Part shown: positions 16,209 through 24,080 of the stretch, one piece after another | How the letters are laid out: every line of letters begins with the position of its first letter | Position numbering within the stretch: the first letter of the stretch is position 1 | IMG/VR virus record: IMGVR_UViG_3300032053_000047 | Location: 1 to 64,000 of that record | Source: a virus | Direction: 5' to 3' (one strand) | Length of the DNA: 64,000 bases | Translations under genes and position numbers: made by a program | The notes under the pieces: model-generated | Databases searched by the model: none | What the model was told of the DNA's origin: nothing | The model's input: the letters and a program-made list of their open reading frames with translations, nothing else

Positions 16209-17083
16209 TCGGCCACTACGTTACCGGCAATGACAAGGCCCATCTATATACGCCCACCTATGAACATTATTTCAACTGTCCCATCATAGGCACATTCAAC
16301 GTCAAGATCGATGGACGCATTAACGATTACCGGCCCTGTATTGTAGATGAGCAGGAACTAGACCGCCGCTTTTGGGTTGTCCGTATCAATGACAAATATT
16401 TCGCATGGGCGGTACGTTGGCGCGGTTCAAAAATGCCGTACAACATAATCGAACTCGTGTCCAAAATGCCGTTACCCGACGATCTCAAAGAAGGCGATCT
16501 ATCTATCGAAGTGCTGGAACCGCTCATAGGCGCTGAACTCCAGAAGTGGATATCTCAGCAAACCTACTGGTTCCAAAGTTTCTCATGGTCGCCGCAACGG
16601 GCCGACTCGGCACTAGTATGGAACGCCGTCAAGGATCATGTGGATTGGTCTGGCAAAACATTACTCGATATCGGCGGGGCAAACGGGGCGCATTGTTTCC
16701 CGCCGTCGCGGCTGGGGGCGCGGGTTACGTGTTTTGAACCCGATACGCCCGCCCGCGAAAAAGGGATGTTCATAAACGACCATATTGAGATGTGTGACGT
16801 GACCTTCTGCGATGCCGACTCCGATGGCGTGTTCGACGTGATTTTCTATTTCTCCGTGCATCACCAATGGGATGAAGCCTATTCGCATTTAGCGGAAACG
16901 CTTGCGCAGTTTAAGAATCGGGCGCGAGAGAAAGTCTTTGTCGAACTGATTGTACCTGACCTCACTAACAAACTCACTGAACTGCAGATTGACGCGATTG
17001 TCGGCGGTCAACCACTTCTAACCTATCGGCACAAAGTACGGCGAGTGCGGCGGATTTATGAACTAATAGGGGAAGCCGAATGA
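16205..17083 (+). CDS. Class I SAM-dependent methyltransferase
   Basis: A 292-residue protein. The C-terminal domain from about residue 145 has motif I (KTLLDIGGANGAHC), the acidic end of strand 2 (VTCFEPD), and a motif IV-like VIFYFSVHHQWDEA. The first 120 residues are a separate domain with no match that I know. The substrate may be a sugar or virion protein, inferred from the flanking glycosyltransferases. Confidence 0.7.
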   Translation: MIGHYVTGNDKAHLYTPTYEHYFNCPIIGTFNVKIDGRINDYRPCIVDEQELDRRFWVVRINDKYFAWAVRWRGSKMPYNIIELVSKMPLPDDLKEGDLSIEVLEPLIGAELQKWISQQTYWFQSFSWSPQRADSALVWNAVKDHVDWSGKTLLDIGGANGAHCFPPSRLGARVTCFEPDTPAREKGMFINDHIEMCDVTFCDADSDGVFDVIFYFSVHHQWDEAYSHLAETLAQFKNRAREKVFVELIVPDLTNKLTELQIDAIVGGQPLLTYRHKVRRVRRIYELIGEAE

Positions 17084-17826
17084 TCTCTATCGTCATGCCC
17101 ACGTATAACCAAGGCTGGTATATCGCTGAATCCGTCCGCAGTGTTCTGGCGCAAACCTATAGCGATTTTGAATTGATCGTTGTGAATGATGCTAGTACCG
17201 ATGATACCGCGCAAGTGCTTAGTGCGTTTTTTCATCCCCGGATGATTGTCTTGACACGCACCGAAAACGGCGGCACGGGATTGACGTTAAACACCGGATT
17301 CAATGCGGCGTCACCCCAATCGGTTTATGAGACGTGGTGGGCATCAGATAACGTGATGTACCCGCAGAACCTGGCGATCCTTACGAAATACCTCGATGAT
17401 CACCCTGAAATAGATTTCGTTTACGGCAACTGTGATATCCGGCAAATGGATGCGAACGGAAAAGAGATCGGGCGCAAAAACTTACTGGCTGAGGTTAAAA
17501 CACAGACGTGGGATTTAGATCGCTTCTTACAGTCCTACCACCTCGGCATCTGCTGGTTATGGCGTCGGGCATTGCGGGAACGGGCCGGATGCTGGTTTCA
17601 AAAAACACCTTGCGAAGACTATGACATGACCGTGCGTATGGCCGCTGTCGGCGGACAGTTTGCCCATATCCCGCAGACGCTCGGGTGGTTCCGGCGGCAC
17701 AATCAGAATATGTCATGCCGCATCCGGGGCAAGGGGATCGCGCCGAATTACGCGCAGAACTTGCGCAAATTTCAGTATATCCAAGAACACGGTATCAGTG
17801 CGTGGATGAAAGAAACGGCGCAATGA
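17080..17826 (+). CDS. Family 2 glycosyltransferase
   Basis: A 248-residue GT-A enzyme: ISIVMPTYNQGWYIAESVRS at the N-terminus, ELIVVNDASTDDT, and a WWASDN element in place of the usual DxD. Such enzymes transfer sugar from a nucleotide-sugar. The ATGA overlap on the methyltransferase and the ATGA overlap with the next gene place it in one translated unit. Confidence 0.85.
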   Translation: MISIVMPTYNQGWYIAESVRSVLAQTYSDFELIVVNDASTDDTAQVLSAFFHPRMIVLTRTENGGTGLTLNTGFNAASPQSVYETWWASDNVMYPQNLAILTKYLDDHPEIDFVYGNCDIRQMDANGKEIGRKNLLAEVKTQTWDLDRFLQSYHLGICWLWRRALRERAGCWFQKTPCEDYDMTVRMAAVGGQFAHIPQTLGWFRRHNQNMSCRIRGKGIAPNYAQNLRKFQYIQEHGISAWMKETAQ

Positions 17827-18782
17827 AGATCCTACTCCTAAATTTGGAATTCGATTGCGGCGGCGCATCTTGGAATCTGATGGAGGCGATCCGGACGTGC
17901 CACCCTGGGCACGAAGTCAGGCACGCCATATTCAAGACCACCTACGCCGCTCCTAATAGTGACATTCTATTCAAGCGAGTAGAAGATCTGTTGCCGTTCT
18001 GCGAATGGGCCGATGTGATTCACTTCAATAACTGGCTTTGGACACACAAACCCGGCAACAATCGGCTCGGGTTCTATCCCGTTAATGAGTATGGCGGACC
18101 CTCGCCGTTTGAATCCGTATTGCAGGACAAAAGCAAAACTATCGTTTATCATTTCCACGGCGGCAATCACCAACTCAACCCGAAATATTGGCTTGACGAA
18201 TGCACTCGCATTGGCGTTCGTATCCTGAAATGCGACCCGTTGTGTCCGATACCCGGTGCAACATGGTTGCCAAACGTACTCGACCTGAAACCCGCGCAGG
18301 TCTGCCGACATCAGCCGTTCGGCGTGGCTATCATGGGCAATGTTAGCGATCAACGCCGAAACAATTATGCTATCCAATCCGTGTTGAAATACCTCGATAT
18401 CCCGCACAAGTTTTTTGGTGAAGTTCCCCGTCAAATTGCTCTCGTGGAACGCCGCAAATACCCGGTGTGTATTGATAATCTCACCCAGGGGTTCGCAGGC
18501 ATGTGGACGTGGGAAGCCCTCGCCATGGGACAGGTGCCGATTGCGCGGCTGGACCCGGCGGTAACGGTGCAATATCAGGGTGCGCCTATTGTCCAATGTC
18601 CCAACCTCGATTGGGTATCATTTCGACTTCGGCGATTTCAGGATGACCCGGTATTCTGGGATCAATGGTCGCGGGCCGGGGTTGCGTGGACGGAGGAACA
18701 CAATTCATCTGCCGCGGTAGCGGGCCGGTATATCGAGTTTTACCAAAAGGCAAAAGATGATCCAGACAATCTCAATCATTGA
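17823..18782 (+). CDS. GT-B-type glycosyltransferase-like protein
   Basis: A 319-residue protein starting MKILLLNLEFDCGGAS, with ADVIHFNNW in the N-domain and a C-domain reading GVAIMGNVSDQRRNNY and WTWEALAMGQVPIARLDP. This is the GT4/GT1-like two-Rossmann layout. The ATG at 17823 overlaps the previous stop and is preferred over 17685. Donor and acceptor are unknown. Confidence 0.7.
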   Translation: MKILLLNLEFDCGGASWNLMEAIRTCHPGHEVRHAIFKTTYAAPNSDILFKRVEDLLPFCEWADVIHFNNWLWTHKPGNNRLGFYPVNEYGGPSPFESVLQDKSKTIVYHFHGGNHQLNPKYWLDECTRIGVRILKCDPLCPIPGATWLPNVLDLKPAQVCRHQPFGVAIMGNVSDQRRNNYAIQSVLKYLDIPHKFFGEVPRQIALVERRKYPVCIDNLTQGFAGMWTWEALAMGQVPIARLDPAVTVQYQGAPIVQCPNLDWVSFRLRRFQDDPVFWDQWSRAGVAWTEEHNSSAAVAGRYIEFYQKAKDDPDNLNH

Positions 18783-19299
18783 CATCTGCAACCTAATACT
18801 TAAAAAGTGGGGTGCTGAATCCGCCCTTGAACTCGGTTGCGGTATCTGCGGGATGATTTCCCGCCTGCATCTAAACGAACGCCGCGTCGGTATTGATAAC
18901 TGGCAACCGTCTCTAGATGAAGCACGCGAGAAATTCCCTTTTGTAAAAACCATTTGCGCAGACATCCGCAGGGTAGGCGAGTTGTTCGTCCCCAGTAGTA
19001 TAGATATCGTCTGCGGGTTCGATATCTTGGAACACCTCCTATATGCAGATGCTATGCAGGTTATGGATGCTGCCGAACGCATAGCCCGGAAAGGAGTCAT
19101 TTGGTGGGGACCGCTCGAAGAAGACGAACCGCGCGATATTGAAACCCATGGCAACCCCGGCATGAAACACATACGGATTATCAACCTGAATGAATTTGAG
19201 ACACGGGATTATGAATTGATCACGTTTCCCCATTATTGGACAGAACTACCCATGTATGGGGCTACCGGATTTTTGGCATTCAAAGGAAGTGCGCAATGA
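18757..19299 (+). CDS. Class I SAM-dependent methyltransferase
   Basis: A 180-residue protein with motif I SALELGCGICGM, VGIDNW at strand 2, TICADI at strand 3 and the motif IV region IVCGFDILEHL. The layout is that of a small Rossmann methyltransferase. It overlaps the preceding gene by 26 bases and the radical SAM gene by 4. Confidence 0.8.
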   Translation: MIQTISIIDICNLILKKWGAESALELGCGICGMISRLHLNERRVGIDNWQPSLDEAREKFPFVKTICADIRRVGELFVPSSIDIVCGFDILEHLLYADAMQVMDAAERIARKGVIWWGPLEEDEPRDIETHGNPGMKHIRIINLNEFETRDYELITFPHYWTELPMYGATGFLAFKGSAQ

Positions 19300-20270
19300 C
19301 CCAATCAGGTCCGGCCTTAGTAACACAATATTTATCAGCCAGCACGTATCCGGCAAAACTGATTGCCGATCCGGGTACGATTGCGATGATCAAACGCGGG
19401 TTTATCCCGCCCATTCACGTACAACTATCACCAACAAACCGTTGTACACGCGCCTGTAGTTTTTGCAACTGCCGGGGCCGCGACAAAGACGCCGAACTAT
19501 CATTAGCCCAGATCATGCAATGCCTCCGGGACTTTTTCTCGTTAGGTGCGCGGGCATTGACCATTACGGGCGGCGGCGAACCGCTTTGTTATCCCGATCT
19601 CGATGCCGTGATCGAGTTTGCTGCTAACCTCGGGTATGACGTGGGGCTGATCACAAACGGCGATTTACTGAGTGTGAAACCGTCAGATGCCGCGCTTCAC
19701 CGCCTAACATGGTGCCGGATCAGTGCAAGCGATGAAACGAATCAGATAGCCGCACTGGAAGAGCGTGTTGCCGCCCATTTTTCCGTTGACTGGGCGCTCA
19801 GTTATGTTGTCACGGCAAAATTCGATTCAAGTAACCTAATGGAACATATCGCATGGGCTGAACGCGCCAATATGACGCATATCCGCATCCTAGAAGATCA
19901 CACCAATCTCGGCAAGACGCTGGGCATTGAACAGGTTGAAGCGCTTGTCGGGGTTGACAATCCGCGCATCATCTACCAGCACCGAAAAGAGTTCTTCCGC
20001 GGTCCCGCTAATTGCCGGATCGGATTGCTCAAGCCCTATGTCGGCTCTGAAGGAAACATATACCCCTGTTGCGGAATCCAATTCGCCCTCGGTGATAAAC
20101 GATATGCTCTACCGAAAGAATTGTCTCTATGCGCTATTGAAGACATTAAAGAGTTCTGGCATAAGCCGACGCTATTCAACGGTTCCCAATGCGTCCAGTG
20201 CTACTATCAAATGTACAATGACGTACTGCGGATTCTCACTTCCAATATTGCGCATGGGGGGTTTCTATAA
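19296..20270 (+). CDS. Radical SAM protein with C-terminal cysteine cluster
   Basis: A 324-residue protein with the radical SAM motif CTRACSFC (C50, C54, C57) and ALTITGGGEPLCYPD for SAM binding. The C-terminus has CC...C and CVQCYYQMYND, like SPASM-type auxiliary cluster proteins, which often modify peptides or sugars. The ATG at 19296 overlaps the methyltransferase stop. It is the last large enzyme of the island. Confidence 0.8.
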   Translation: MTQSGPALVTQYLSASTYPAKLIADPGTIAMIKRGFIPPIHVQLSPTNRCTRACSFCNCRGRDKDAELSLAQIMQCLRDFFSLGARALTITGGGEPLCYPDLDAVIEFAANLGYDVGLITNGDLLSVKPSDAALHRLTWCRISASDETNQIAALEERVAAHFSVDWALSYVVTAKFDSSNLMEHIAWAERANMTHIRILEDHTNLGKTLGIEQVEALVGVDNPRIIYQHRKEFFRGPANCRIGLLKPYVGSEGNIYPCCGIQFALGDKRYALPKELSLCAIEDIKEFWHKPTLFNGSQCVQCYYQMYNDVLRILTSNIAHGGFL

Positions 20271-20441
20271 ATGGCCGACAAACCCAGAACAATAAGCAGC
20301 GAGGAGTATCTGCGGCGTACTACCCAGTACGCGGCGGAATCTCAGGCCGAACGACTTGAAATGGAAAATAGTATGTTGCGGCAAGAAAACGAGGAACTGA
20401 AACGGCGGTTAAAGTGCAAAGATAAAAAGGAGATACGCTAA
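20271..20441 (+). CDS. Small coiled-coil protein
   Basis: A 56-residue ORF directly after the radical SAM gene; residues about 20-50 have a leucine-zipper-like heptad pattern (RLEMENSMLRQENEELKRRL). Its TAA shares a base with the next ATG. Function unknown. Confidence 0.55.
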   Translation: MADKPRTISSEEYLRRTTQYAAESQAERLEMENSMLRQENEELKRRLKCKDKKEIR

Positions 20442-20767
20442 TGCGACAAGTAAGTTGGTATTTCAAGCAGATGTTACCGTTGCAATACAGGTCACGTTAT
20501 AGTGAGGATGACAATGAATGTATAGCCATTTGGCGTATGTGGTTTGGTCGCGTATTTTGGCACCGGGTTTTTGCATTCCCAAGTAGCGGGTTTATTACTA
20601 GGGAATTTGCCAAAGCCATGACGCGAATTAAAAAGTTACAGGGAGCGATTCTTGCAATTGAACGTGCGCCATTAACCGAAATGAATTCCGATCTACGAAC
20701 TGCAATCGGTGATGCAGTTAAGGTTGTATGGGAAGGTGCTAAATGCCTAAAGGAAGCGAATACGTGA
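20441..20767 (+). CDS. Hypothetical protein
   Basis: A 108-residue protein; the N-terminal half is aromatic-rich (WYFKQM, IWRMWFGRVFWHRVF) and may be partly membrane-associated, the C-terminal half is helical. The start overlaps the preceding stop (TAATG). Not recognised. Confidence 0.5.
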   Translation: MRQVSWYFKQMLPLQYRSRYSEDDNECIAIWRMWFGRVFWHRVFAFPSSGFITREFAKAMTRIKKLQGAILAIERAPLTEMNSDLRTAIGDAVKVVWEGAKCLKEANT

Positions 20768-20771
20768 AATC

Positions 20772-21191
20772 ATGAAACAAATCTATATCGGCACATGGGC
20801 GCTTAGCTGGCGAAACGTTGACCTATATGGACGCGAAGAATACGGAGGACATGGCGATGTACTACCCAAGGACAAGGGCAATGCCAGACTCGAAATCTCT
20901 CTTGCGCCCAAAGAATGGGTTGATATTCTCTTTGCCCTGTTACATGAAACAGAAGAATTTCTATTAAACGAAGCTGGAGTAAGCTTCAGGAAGTTGCGCG
21001 ATTGTTCAAACGATACAGGGAATAGATACTTTCAGTTTTCCCATCAGGAACTTACTTCAATCAACGCCCATCAAGCCGACTTCATCGCAGCCTGTGAAGA
21101 CGCCGTGAAGAAGGCCTGGCGTGAGTTTAGGAAAAAACTCATGCCCCCTAAAGGCAAGAAGATTGCAAAAAAGAAAAAATCCACCAAATGA
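20772..21191 (+). CDS. Hypothetical protein with HExxE-like motif
   Basis: A 139-residue protein. The helix WVDILFALLHETEEFLLNE contains HETEE, loosely like the metal site of small phage metallopeptidase-like proteins, but the third ligand is not obvious. The C-terminus is a Lys-rich tail. Metalloprotease activity should not be assumed. Confidence 0.5.
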   Translation: MKQIYIGTWALSWRNVDLYGREEYGGHGDVLPKDKGNARLEISLAPKEWVDILFALLHETEEFLLNEAGVSFRKLRDCSNDTGNRYFQFSHQELTSINAHQADFIAACEDAVKKAWREFRKKLMPPKGKKIAKKKKSTK

Positions 21192-21463
21192 CTGCAACAG
21201 AAATTAGCGCACTCAATGCGACCGTAGACAAAATCCTCGGGGTTCTACAGGGTGAACCCGGCGAAACGGGACTTGTCAGTGAAGTTAAGGCTATTGGGGT
21301 AGAACTCGCTCAGCAAGGAGTCCGCCTTGAAATACACCTAACGGCACACAAGGAATGCGATACTAAAAAAGAAACTCGCATGTGGGATATATTTAAGACC
21401 ATACTTATTCCGCTTGCCGCCGGACTAGTTAGCGCAGCCCTCGTAGTATGGGGTCTAAAATGA
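21188..21463 (+). CDS. Small membrane protein with C-terminal TM segment
   Basis: A 91-residue protein with an amphipathic N-terminal part and one C-terminal membrane span (TILIPLAAGLVSAALVVWGL). The layout resembles XhlA-type phage membrane proteins, though the true lysis genes appear to lie at 38-41 kb. ATGA overlaps couple it to both neighbours. Confidence 0.55.
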   Translation: MTATEISALNATVDKILGVLQGEPGETGLVSEVKAIGVELAQQGVRLEIHLTAHKECDTKKETRMWDIFKTILIPLAAGLVSAALVVWGLK

Positions 21464-23337
21464 GCGCCCAGCGGGGTCGCCCCAACCTGCCGCCCGACGT
21501 GACGCGCGCGCAACAGGAACTTATCCGGGCATACCGAAATGCTACCCGGCGGCTAGAACGGCAACTCTCAGGAGCCGCCCTTACGGATTTCCAGCGGTTC
21601 CGAATCACCGAACAGCTTCAACAGATCCGAGTTATCATTGCAGCCCTTAATCAACAGGCCCAGGATGCCGCACAGCGCATGATCGGCCCATCCTATAGGG
21701 TAGGGATCAAACTGTCCGCGGACGCCCTTGTACGGGCTGGTATCGAAGTGAATATGGGCAATGTATTGGCTACTGAGGCTATTGCGGTTGTTGCCGATCA
21801 AATGGCGATGGATCTTATTGCTGCGAATGCCAGTTTGGAAATACAGGCGCGGCGGTTTTTGCGGCTTACGCAACAAAAGTTGCTCACTGAACAACAGATT
21901 AACCAAGGGATCGCCCGAGGGATTATCGAAGGTGAAACCCGGAAACAGGTGAGCGACCGGCTGTTGAAGCAGCTTAAGGGGAAGATGGAAGAAGGCGCAC
22001 GGATCGTTATCAAGTGCAAGGATGGCAAACTCCGGTCCTACGACCCGGCCCAATATGCCGAACTTGTAGCACGCACGCGCACGCGGGAAGCCGTTACGCA
22101 GGGGACGATCCGCACCGGCATGGACTATGAAGTCTACCTATTTCAGGTATCCGTGCATTCCGGGGCGTGTGAGATGTGTATCCCGTTTCAGGGCAAAGTG
22201 TTTGCTATAGTTGACGGTACGGGGTATCCGATACTAAAGGAAAGCCCCCCGTTTCATCCGAACTGCATTTTGCCGGAAACGCCTGTCTTTGCCCCTGGTA
22301 AGCGGGCCGCATTTGTTGCCGCCTACAACGGCCCGGTAATCGATATTATTCTGTCCAATTCCGCAAGGGTGTCCGTCACCCCGAATCACATGCTCCTGAC
22401 CCCGACCGGGTTCGCTTTTGCAAAGGATCTTTGCGAGGGACAAGAGGTACTCTATAGCACCGCCTTTGAGAATGTAGTATTTGGACACCCAAATAATAAC
22501 AACCGTCCATCCTTCATCGCGGATATAGTCGAATCGCTTTCTAAAACGAGCGGCATGTGCTCCAGTAGCGTGCCAGCTACCTCCGAAGATTTCCACGGCG
22601 ATGGGCGGTTCGTTAATAGCGACATCAATGTTATATGGGCCAATGGCCTTTTGCGAAGTAATATCGAATCCAAATCGGGCGAGGTGCCGAGCGAGAACGA
22701 TTTCGATGGGACTGACATTGCTCTGTTTGGTCTCACGTGTTGTCGCACGACGGCAAAGATGCTCAAAACTTTGGCGCTTGCCGCGGACGGCATCATGGGC
22801 GGCTTTCGTGATGGCTGCGCGGCCCTCTGGCCCCATCTTCGCCATGGCAATTTTGGTGGCTTCGCTTCCAGTACGCTTCTTAATTTTACCCCTGCGGAGA
22901 ATTCCATCAATGACGCACTGAATTGTTCCGAATTCACGCATCAATTCTCCTACACTCTCTCCGGCACAATAGCGCGAGCAAATCTCATTCGCGGGCAACA
23001 ACAGTCCCGGCCTTTGATTTCTCTTGATGCCCCGCCTTTTCAGGATGCCGTTAACATCAACGGGAAATTGTTTCTTGATTTCCTTAAACGGAATTCTAGC
23101 CAAATAGGCGTTGCACACGTCGTCTTTAAGGGAATTCGGCAATATTCTGGGCATGTCTATGATCTCCAAACTGATTCATCATTATACCTATGTAATGGCA
23201 TAGTATCAAGTAATTGCGGCCATGTCCTAACTGCCTTTATCCCCCGCGACGACGAACAAAACACCGCCCTGCGCCAGTTTTCCCACACCCGGGGGGGCGT
23301 TGCAGATTATGAGGAATACCAGGCCGCAATAGCTTAA
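21460..23337 (+). CDS. MuF-like minor head protein interrupted by an intein
   Basis: A 625-codon frame. The exteins form a MuF-type head protein of about 308 residues: helical N-terminus, RTREAVTQGTIRTGM, then CEMCIPFQGKVF and the family signature FHPNC. The intein (residues 269-585) splits that signature exactly at HPN|C, and the C-extein is the last 40 residues beginning CGHVLTAF. The ATG at 21460 overlaps the preceding stop and is preferred over 21448. MuF proteins sit inside the head near the portal. Confidence 0.85.
   Translation: MSAQRGRPNLPPDVTRAQQELIRAYRNATRRLERQLSGAALTDFQRFRITEQLQQIRVIIAALNQQAQDAAQRMIGPSYRVGIKLSADALVRAGIEVNMGNVLATEAIAVVADQMAMDLIAANASLEIQARRFLRLTQQKLLTEQQINQGIARGIIEGETRKQVSDRLLKQLKGKMEEGARIVIKCKDGKLRSYDPAQYAELVARTRTREAVTQGTIRTGMDYEVYLFQVSVHSGACEMCIPFQGKVFAIVDGTGYPILKESPPFHPNCILPETPVFAPGKRAAFVAAYNGPVIDIILSNSARVSVTPNHMLLTPTGFAFAKDLCEGQEVLYSTAFENVVFGHPNNNNRPSFIADIVESLSKTSGMCSSSVPATSEDFHGDGRFVNSDINVIWANGLLRSNIESKSGEVPSENDFDGTDIALFGLTCCRTTAKMLKTLALAADGIMGGFRDGCAALWPHLRHGNFGGFASSTLLNFTPAENSINDALNCSEFTHQFSYTLSGTIARANLIRGQQQSRPLISLDAPPFQDAVNINGKLFLDFLKRNSSQIGVAHVVFKGIRQYSGHVYDLQTDSSLYLCNGIVSSNCGHVLTAFIPRDDEQNTALRQFSHTRGGVADYEEYQAAIA
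22234..23154 (-). CDS. Vsr-type homing endonuclease encoded antisense to the intein
   Basis: A 306-residue protein from ATG 23154, preceded by GGAG nine bases upstream. Two helix-turn-helix units occupy about residues 7-45 and 55-90, then a linker with PEGRAAITKAAHDAVRG. A Vsr/DUF559-type nuclease domain follows: PIEIVLARHL, YNIDVAI with the catalytic Asp, and AVEIFGGSWH with Glu and His. After it comes a tail of about 60 residues that is the complement of the intein N-terminal domain and runs 30 bases into the extein. It probably cuts intein-less MuF alleles. Confidence 0.8.
   Translation of the reverse strand: MPRILPNSLKDDVCNAYLARIPFKEIKKQFPVDVNGILKRRGIKRNQRPGLLLPANEICSRYCAGESVGELMREFGTIQCVIDGILRRGKIKKRTGSEATKIAMAKMGPEGRAAITKAAHDAVRGKRQSFEHLCRRATTRETKQSNVSPIEIVLARHLARFGFDITSQKAIGPYNIDVAINEPPIAVEIFGGSWHATGAHAARFRKRFDYIRDEGWTVVIIWVSKYYILKGGAIEYLLSLAKILCKSEPGRGQEHVIRGDGHPCGIGQNNIDYRAVVGGNKCGPLTRGKDRRFRQNAVRMKRGAFL
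22264..23214 (+). other. Intein in the MuF gene (sense strand)
   Basis: 317 codons from Cys1 to Asn. Block A is CILPETPVF; block B VSVTPNHMLLT with the TxxH pattern; block F YSGHVYDLQT; block G NGIVSSN followed by extein Cys+1. The penultimate residue is Ser, not the usual His. Between blocks B and F lie about 220 residues with no LAGLIDADG or HNH motifs. That stretch reads as the in-register complement of the endonuclease on the other strand. Confidence 0.85.
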
Positions 23338-23346
23338 GCGGGTTTG

Positions 23347-23375
23347 TGGACAACTCAGGAAAGGTATGATATACT
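23347..23375 (+). promoter_or_regulatory. Sigma-70-type promoter for the tRNA-like gene
   Basis: -35 TGGACA (23347-23352), 17-base spacer, -10 TATACT (23370-23375) with a preceding ATG A. The expected transcription start is near 23382, about 25 bases before the tRNA-like sequence. This is one of the best host-type promoters in the window and sits inside the late module. Confidence 0.6.
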
Positions 23376-23406
23376 ATTGCTGTGATTGGCTATGCCTGAC
23401 AAGCGT

Positions 23407-23503
23407 AAGGTCGTCGTCTAGCTGGCTTAGGACAGTTCCAAAAAGGCAGTTTGTCGCTGCTGAGTACCGAGAAAACGCGGGTCCGAATCCCGCCGACCAG
23501 CCA
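23407..23503 (+). tRNA. Atypical tRNA-like gene, identity unclear
   Basis: A D-arm in the style of Glu tRNAs (GTCT, loop with GG, GGAC at 23416-23433) and a good T-arm (GCGGG, TCCGAAT, CCCGC at 23477-23493) are present, and the 3' end CGACCAGCCA carries CCA. The acceptor pairs at only 5 of 7 positions. A GCAG/CTGC stem with a 7-base loop (23447-23461) could be the anticodon arm, reading UGU, but is displaced by about 11 bases. Possibly degenerate or specialised. Confidence 0.4.
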
Positions 23504-23559
23504 TCACTCGCTTGCTTGAAAGCGATTTCCGCAATAACCTAACCCGCCTTTACCCAATC

Positions 23560-23569
23560 CGGTACAGTC
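23560..23569 (+). promoter_or_regulatory. CGGTACACTT element, copy 4 (variant)
   Basis: CGGTACAGTC, a two-base variant, in the gap after the tRNA-like gene. An ATG four bases on opens only a 7-codon frame. Possibly a decayed duplicate of copy 5, which lies 199 bases downstream. Confidence 0.4.
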
Positions 23570-23605
23570 CCCCATGCTTAATCTAATCCGCTAATGCGGA
23601 GGTGG

Positions 23606-23684
23606 AAGGCCCGTGCAGGGCCTTTGTTGCCACTGAAATCGCGTATGCGCCGTAGGTGACTTGGTGGTGGTGAAATTCACCTAC
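23606..23684 (+). other. Two hairpins in the noncoding gap
   Basis: AAGGCCC/GGGCCTT (23606-23624) with a T-rich tail resembles a terminator for the tRNA-like transcript. GTAGGTGA (23652-23659) and TCACCTAC (23677-23684) form a second 8-bp stem. No ORF is supported between 23338 and 23783. Confidence 0.45.
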
Positions 23685-23705
23685 CATAGAATAGGTAGAA
23701 TTCTT

Positions 23706-23736
23706 GGCCCGCCAACATCATGGCGGGCCTTGTATT
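23706..23736 (+). terminator. Rho-independent-type terminator
   Basis: GGCCCGCC, an 8-base loop, and GGCGGGCC form a perfect 8-bp stem followed by TTGTATTG. It would end transcription of the preceding unit just before copy 5 of the CGGTACACTT element restarts it. Confidence 0.6.
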
Positions 23737-23758
23737 GTATTCGCCTCTTTACCTTCCC

Positions 23759-23783
23759 CGGTACACTTCCCCACCCTATCCCC
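23759..23783 (+). promoter_or_regulatory. CGGTACACTT element, copy 5
   Basis: CGGTACACTT (23759-23768) with 15 bases to the ATG at 23784; no Shine-Dalgarno sequence between. The spacing is the same as in copies 1 and 3. Confidence 0.5.
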
Positions 23784-24080
23784 ATGTTGGACTCCTATCT
23801 GACAGATTCGATTGTGTGGGTTCAATCCACCGGAAACGATGAATTCGGCGATCCGCTGACTCCCACGTCCACCACGATCAAGGCCCGCGTCAATTGGGTT
23901 ACGAAACTCGTAACGGACTTTGCGGGCGAACAGGTGCTTGCCGCGGGTCACGTGGACATGAAATCCAAACCGTCCCACGCTGATAACCTCACGATTAGCG
24001 GGGTAGATCACATCATTATCCGTATCGAAGAACTCAAATCCTACTCCCGCGTCTGGGGATACCGGGTGTATTTCCAATGA
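23784..24080 (+). CDS. Head-tail adaptor / head closure protein
   Basis: A 98-residue, beta-rich protein with TDSIVWVQSTGNDEFGDPL at the start and a GVDHIIIRIEELKSY strand pair near the end, as in small head-closure proteins of siphoviruses (SPP1 gp16-like fold). The order head closure, neck, terminator, tube that follows supports it. The ATG at 23784 sits 15 bases after the CGGTACACTT element and is preferred over longer forms. Confidence 0.65.
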   Translation: MLDSYLTDSIVWVQSTGNDEFGDPLTPTSTTIKARVNWVTKLVTDFAGEQVLAAGHVDMKSKPSHADNLTISGVDHIIIRIEELKSYSRVWGYRVYFQ

